Assembly (NCBI GenBank): GCA_021740025.1
Contig: JAIPAN010000025.1
Coordinates: 1 to 9,456, forward strand
Direction: 5' to 3'
Source: Sphingobacteriaceae bacterium
GTDB taxonomy: Bacteria > Bacteroidota > Bacteroidia > Sphingobacteriales > Sphingobacteriaceae
DNA length: 9,456 bases
Part shown: positions 6,800-9,456 of the stretch, in pieces
Position numbering within the stretch: the stretch's first letter is position 1
How the letters are laid out: each line of letters begins with the position of its first letter
Notes under the pieces: generated by a model
Told to the model about the DNA's origin: nothing
What the model saw: only the letters and a program-made list of their open reading frames with translations
Databases searched by the model: none
Position numbers and translations under genes: made by a program

Positions 6800-7475
6800 T
6801 AGCGCCCTATTTGGCGGTTTAACCGTTTTTTTTTCTAAGCAAATTAGTGCCAATGGGCTTAAGCTTATTCTTTCTTTTAGTGGGGCTTATTTGTTTGCAA
6901 TTACTATTTTACATTTAATTCCAGAAGTATATATAGGCGGTTCGGCTAGTATGGGCTTATATATTTTAGGTGGATTTGTGTTTCAAATTGTTTTGGAACA
7001 ATTTTCTGAGGGAATTGAGCACGGACATATTCACATTCATAGCCATGCTCAGAAAACTTTTCCTATTGGTGTAATGCTGAGTTTATGCATACATGCCTTT
7101 TTTGAAGGTATCCCTTTAGTGAGTGCAAGTGGTAACGAATTGGTTTTTGGAATAGCTTTACACCATTTGCCAGCTGCTTTTGCATTGGCTACGGTATTGC
7201 TTCATCATGCCATAACGGGCTATCGCTTAGTTAGTTATTTAGCCTTATTTGCATTCATGTCGCCATTGGGTTATTGGGCCGGTACGCAAGCCCAAGCAGG
7301 TAGTATTGATGCGTGGATACAACCCATTATGGCGGTAGTAATTGGTATGTTTCTTCATATTTCCACTACCATTCTATTCGAATCGAGTGTGGATCATCGA
7401 TTTAATTTTAAGAAAATGTTAGCGGTATTATTGGGGTTAGCCGGAGCCATTTTGGGTTTTGCATTTAGCCTCTAA
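6768..7475 (+). CDS. ZIP-family divalent metal transporter
   Basis: The 235-residue inner-membrane protein has about eight hydrophobic segments (near 5-22, 33-53, 62-78, 98-118, 125-147, 153-171, 184-207, 214-234). This is the ZIP architecture for import of Zn(II), Fe(II) or similar ions. Between segments 3 and 4 is a His-rich loop, EHGHIHIHSHAQK (84-96), the usual metal-binding loop. Segment 4 has HAFFEG (His109, Glu113) and segment 5 has HHLPAA (His132, His133, Pro135), the positions of the transport-site ligands. The Glu usually found after Pro in segment 5 (HxxPEG) is Ala here. Further His and Glu occur in segment 7 (His197, Glu205). The ATG at 6768 lies inside the PAP2 gene; no later start would keep the first membrane segment. 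Which metal it carries cannot be told. It overlaps the MarR gene tail to tail by 11 nt. Confidence 0.88.
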   Translation: MEIWKVIVLFSSALFGGLTVFFSKQISANGLKLILSFSGAYLFAITILHLIPEVYIGGSASMGLYILGGFVFQIVLEQFSEGIEHGHIHIHSHAQKTFPIGVMLSLCIHAFFEGIPLVSASGNELVFGIALHHLPAAFALATVLLHHAITGYRLVSYLALFAFMSPLGYWAGTQAQAGSIDAWIQPIMAVVIGMFLHISTTILFESSVDHRFNFKKMLAVLLGLAGAILGFAFSL

Positions 7476-7914
7476 ACTTATCGAGTAAATCGCAAAGTTT
7501 AGCAGCTTCATCTGCAGTTAAATGGTCCTTCAATACCTCATCCATATCCATAGCTACATCTAATTCTTGTAAAAGAGCTAAGCCTTGTTTAGTTATGAGT
7601 ATATCTACTGCTCGACGATCTTTTTCGTTTGCCGTTCGGCTTAGTAAGCCCTTTTTGTGCAAGCGCTCTACAATTCTGGAGGCGTCAGACATTTTGTCTA
7701 ACATGCGATCACGTAATAAATTTACTGTAGCTGGGTTAGGAAATTGCCCTCTTAGAATGCGTAAAATATTGTATTGCTGGAGTGTGATATCTCTATCGTC
7801 TAAACGCTCTTTTAATAAATTGGTAATCCAGCCGTAGGTATAAATAATATCTACAATGGCTTTATGGTAGTTGCTTGTAAATTTGCTTGAGGATATTTCG
7901 TCTTCTAATCTCAT
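7465..7914 (-). CDS. MarR-family transcriptional regulator
   Basis: A 149-residue winged-helix DNA-binding protein of typical MarR length. Helices at about 12-40 and 118-148 would form the dimer interface. The helix-turn-helix covers about 60-90, with the recognition helix in MSDASRIVERLHKKGL (75-90). The wing is EKDRRAVDILIT (97-108), with the Asp99-Arg100-Arg101 signature that contacts the minor groove. MarR proteins usually repress their own and adjacent genes and respond to phenolic compounds, oxidants or metals. No ligand can be inferred: the protein has few His and a single Cys (141), so the zinc site of AdcR-type members is not evident. It stands alone, with an AT-rich upstream region and convergent to the ZIP gene. 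No Shine-Dalgarno sequence precedes the ATG. Confidence 0.93.
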   Translation of the reverse strand: MRLEDEISSSKFTSNYHKAIVDIIYTYGWITNLLKERLDDRDITLQQYNILRILRGQFPNPATVNLLRDRMLDKMSDASRIVERLHKKGLLSRTANEKDRRAVDILITKQGLALLQELDVAMDMDEVLKDHLTADEAAKLCDLLDKFRG

Positions 7915-7923
7915 AATATTTTA

Positions 7924-7931
7924 CAATTTTA
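7924..7931 (-). promoter_or_regulatory. Possible -7 box for the MarR gene
   Basis: On the minus strand this reads TAAAATTG, one mismatch from TAnnTTTG, only 9 bp from the ATG at 7914, which would make the transcript nearly leaderless. It sits in a segment (7921-7980) with only three G or C bases in 60. AT-richness makes chance matches likely. Confidence 0.2.
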
Positions 7932-7981
7932 ATAAAAATATTAATTAAAAAGATAATTTAATAAATATTTTAGAAAATAAT

Positions 7982-8016
7982 AGATGATTCCGTAACGGTA
8001 TAAGTAAGAATCATCT
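7982..8016 (-). terminator. Weak terminator-like hairpin after the MBL exonuclease gene
   Basis: AGATGATTC (7982-7990) and GAATCATCT (8008-8016) are a perfect 9-bp inverted repeat with a 17-nt loop. On the minus strand it begins 5 nt after the TAA of the MBL gene and is followed by ATTATTTTCTAAAATATTT, a T-rich tail. This fits a Rho-independent terminator for the coaE-MBL operon, though the stem is low in GC and the loop long. The alternative is an operator upstream of the MarR gene. Confidence 0.4.
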
Positions 8017-8021
8017 CATTA

Positions 8022-8960
8022 TTATAGGGCTTTGATAGGAATTTTACTCTTAAAATAGGCTTTTAAATGTTCCCCATCACCATGTACAGTCCATACTTCA
8101 GTGGGTTTAACTTGCTCAATCATTTCTAGAATATCGTTCCAATCTACATGGTCGGAAATAAGCAATTGTAAATCGTTGTGGTTTTGTAAGTTTTTCCATC
8201 CCGAAGCAAATGCTCTACATACATTGGTAGCTCTGGCGTAGCTTTTAAAGGTAAGAGGAGGTACGAGGTAGACATAATTTTTTTCTACCTGCTTCATCAT
8301 TTTTCGGGTATAAATTTGGTACTTGCCCAAGTTTATGTTCCATTTTTCGTGCAATTGGTGTAGGGGTAGTATTTGGAAATGAACGGCTACTTTACGATCG
8401 GGACAATGATCGGTTATTAAACGGGTTAAACGTTGCGCTTTGCCTAAAGAATAGGTACCTAGCAGTACGTTTTCTGTATGTGTGTTTAGTTTTTTTATTT
8501 CTGCAATCGGGTCGGGGTGTTGCGTATTCGGATGGGCAAAGGTTGTTTCGGTAATCAACACATCGGCTTCAATAAATGCTATAGGCGTACAAGTGGCATC
8601 TTCTTGCAATTTATAATCGCCTGTATAAAGGTAGCGTACATTTTTATACTCCAAAAGAATTTGTGCTGAGCCTAAAATATGTCCAGCTGAGTGGAAAGAA
8701 ACCTTGACCCCATTCAGTTCAAAAGATTCACCATACGATTTAATGTTAAATGCTCCTCCTGCCGATTTTTTGTACCGTAAACGCATAATATCGGCTGTTT
8801 CTGGGGTGCACCATACCTGTTTATTCTCTCTACAAGCATGGTCGCCATGCGCATGAGAAATAAGTGCTTGTTCAACAGCAGTTCTCGGGTCGAGGTAAAA
8901 TGATCCATAAGGACAATACAAGCCCTGTTCTGTTCGAGTAATAAAATCATTCAGTATCAT
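8022..8960 (-). CDS. MBL-fold/beta-CASP exonuclease-like protein (COG1236 / ligase-associated exonuclease type)
   Basis: The 312-residue protein carries the metallo-beta-lactamase metal motifs: HAHGDH (His36, His38, Asp40, His41), SAGHILGS (His94), TGDYK (Asp115), and a beta-CASP region with ISDHVDW (Asp270, His271) and a terminal VHGDGEH (His293). The order matches CPSF73-like nucleases, and the N-terminus GLYCPYGSFYLDP resembles the 'DNA ligase-associated exonuclease' family. A two-zinc cytoplasmic nuclease, probably acting in DNA repair, is the best guess; an RNA nuclease is the alternative. The usual partners of that family (ATP-dependent ligase, Lhr-like helicase, phosphoesterase) are not in the window. 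I choose the ATG at 8960 over the in-frame TTG just before it, because it gives a TGATG junction with the coaE stop, a standard translational coupling. Confidence 0.85.
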   Translation of the reverse strand: MILNDFITRTEQGLYCPYGSFYLDPRTAVEQALISHAHGDHACRENKQVWCTPETADIMRLRYKKSAGGAFNIKSYGESFELNGVKVSFHSAGHILGSAQILLEYKNVRYLYTGDYKLQEDATCTPIAFIEADVLITETTFAHPNTQHPDPIAEIKKLNTHTENVLLGTYSLGKAQRLTRLITDHCPDRKVAVHFQILPLHQLHEKWNINLGKYQIYTRKMMKQVEKNYVYLVPPLTFKSYARATNVCRAFASGWKNLQNHNDLQLLISDHVDWNDILEMIEQVKPTEVWTVHGDGEHLKAYFKSKIPIKAL

Positions 8961-9456
8961 CAACGGTTACTTGCTTTTAAGAACTGCGTGTGTAACGCTA
9001 AAATTTGCGGAATGAGTAGATGTTTCTCGTCGTTTAAAATTAAGAAATTGGCTAATTTGGCCTTTTCCTCATCGGACAATTGGTTTGCCATGCGTGCCCT
9101 AATTTGCGCTTCACTGCTGTTATCTCTACTTTGTAGGCGTTTTATTCTTAATTCTATGGGCGATTCAACTAAAATCGTATAATCACATTGTTTATACGAA
9201 CCACTTTCTATGAGCAAGGCGGCTTCTTTAAGTATATAGGGAGCATGCTGTTGGCTACACCATTGTTCAAAATCGGCTAAAACTGCAGGATGAACCATGG
9301 CATTCAAAGTGGTTAAAGCATGGGTGTCTTTAAATACTTTATTTGCTAAAAACGTTCTATTAAGTTCACCTTTGGTTGTAAAACTTTCGGATCCGTAGGT
9401 TTCAATTATTTTATTGCGTAGCTGAGGATTGTTGGCCATTAGTGTTTTGGCAGCTA
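8960..9456 (-). CDS. coaE: Dephospho-CoA kinase, N-terminus cut by window edge
   Basis: CoaE phosphorylates the 3'-hydroxyl of dephospho-CoA with ATP, the last step of coenzyme A synthesis, in the cytoplasm. The visible part is about 165 residues; the frame stays open to the last base of the window, so the P-loop and true start lie beyond. The Met at 9439 is internal: the residues before it (AAKTL) continue the family's usual pattern before the ANNPQLRNKIIETYG helix. Recognisable are LNRTFLANKVF, LNAMVHPAV, the core strand ILKEAALLIESG, and the lid and ATP-binding region RIKRLQSRDNSSEAQIRARM followed by NQLSDEEKAKLANFLILND. These match CoaE closely and nothing looks degraded. The TGA overlaps the ATG of the MBL gene by one base. 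Confidence 0.93.
   Translation of the reverse strand, partial: AAKTLMANNPQLRNKIIETYGSESFTTKGELNRTFLANKVFKDTHALTTLNAMVHPAVLADFEQWCSQQHAPYILKEAALLIESGSYKQCDYTILVESPIELRIKRLQSRDNSSEAQIRARMANQLSDEEKAKLANFLILNDEKHLLIPQILALHTQFLKASNR

Noticed and set aside
6768..7914. MarR protein as an AdcR-like zinc regulator of the ZIP gene
   Set aside because: The genes converge and do not share a promoter, and the regulator lacks an evident set of His/Cys/Glu ligands like that of AdcR.
8961..8963. TTG as the start of the MBL gene
   Set aside because: The ATG right after it gives a TGATG coupling with coaE and is the stronger start; the difference is one residue.
1..9456. Novel defence, mobile or biosynthetic system
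   Set aside because: Every long frame matches a common family, composition is even, and no repeats, transposases, integrases or toxin-antitoxin pairs were seen.

Overview
The window reads as ordinary, densely coded chromosome of a Bacteroidota bacterium. The evidence is a moderately AT-rich composition, near-absence of Shine-Dalgarno sequences, -7 promoter boxes of the TAnnTTTG type, an Omp85 protein ending in a terminal Phe strand, an 'archaeal-type' GlmM with a GEGNGG loop, and a patatin fused to a POTRA/beta-barrel. I would place it near the Sphingobacteriia/Chitinophagia, but genus cannot be read from the sequence. Both ends cut genes: a TamA/BamA-like barrel on the left (+) and coaE on the right (-).

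Layout. 1-474 (+): C-terminal piece of an Omp85 outer-membrane protein. 5365-471 (-): a probable glmM - class I cysteine desulfurase - patatin/Omp85 phospholipase operon (gaps 4 and 55 bp). 5366-5480: a 115-bp divergent promoter region with one perfect -7 box on each strand and an 8-bp inverted repeat. 5481-7475 (+): a tightly overlapped methyltransferase - PAP2 phosphatase - ZIP metal transporter operon (overlaps of 4 and 32 nt). 7914-7465 (-): a MarR regulator overlapping the ZIP gene tail to tail by 11 nt. 7915-8021: a very AT-rich spacer with a weak terminator-like hairpin. 9456-8022 (-): coaE translationally coupled (TGATG) to a beta-CASP/MBL exonuclease-like gene. No gene-free stretch exceeds 115 bp. 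I saw no tRNA, rRNA, CRISPR array, insertion sequence or phage gene.

How the genes fit. The leftward operon touches amino-sugar supply for the cell wall and LPS (GlmM), sulfur delivery (cysteine desulfurase) and outer-membrane lipid handling (patatin). The rightward operon has a membrane lipid-phosphate phosphatase and a divalent-metal transporter behind a small-molecule-type methyltransferase. CoaE makes coenzyme A. These are housekeeping roles and the grouping does not reveal one joint pathway. I did not find a convincing new system. The points most worth a second look are the patatin-Omp85 fusion, the altered catalytic motifs in PAP2 and ZIP, the shared divergent promoter, and the two convergent gene pairs that overlap and leave no room for an intergenic terminator.
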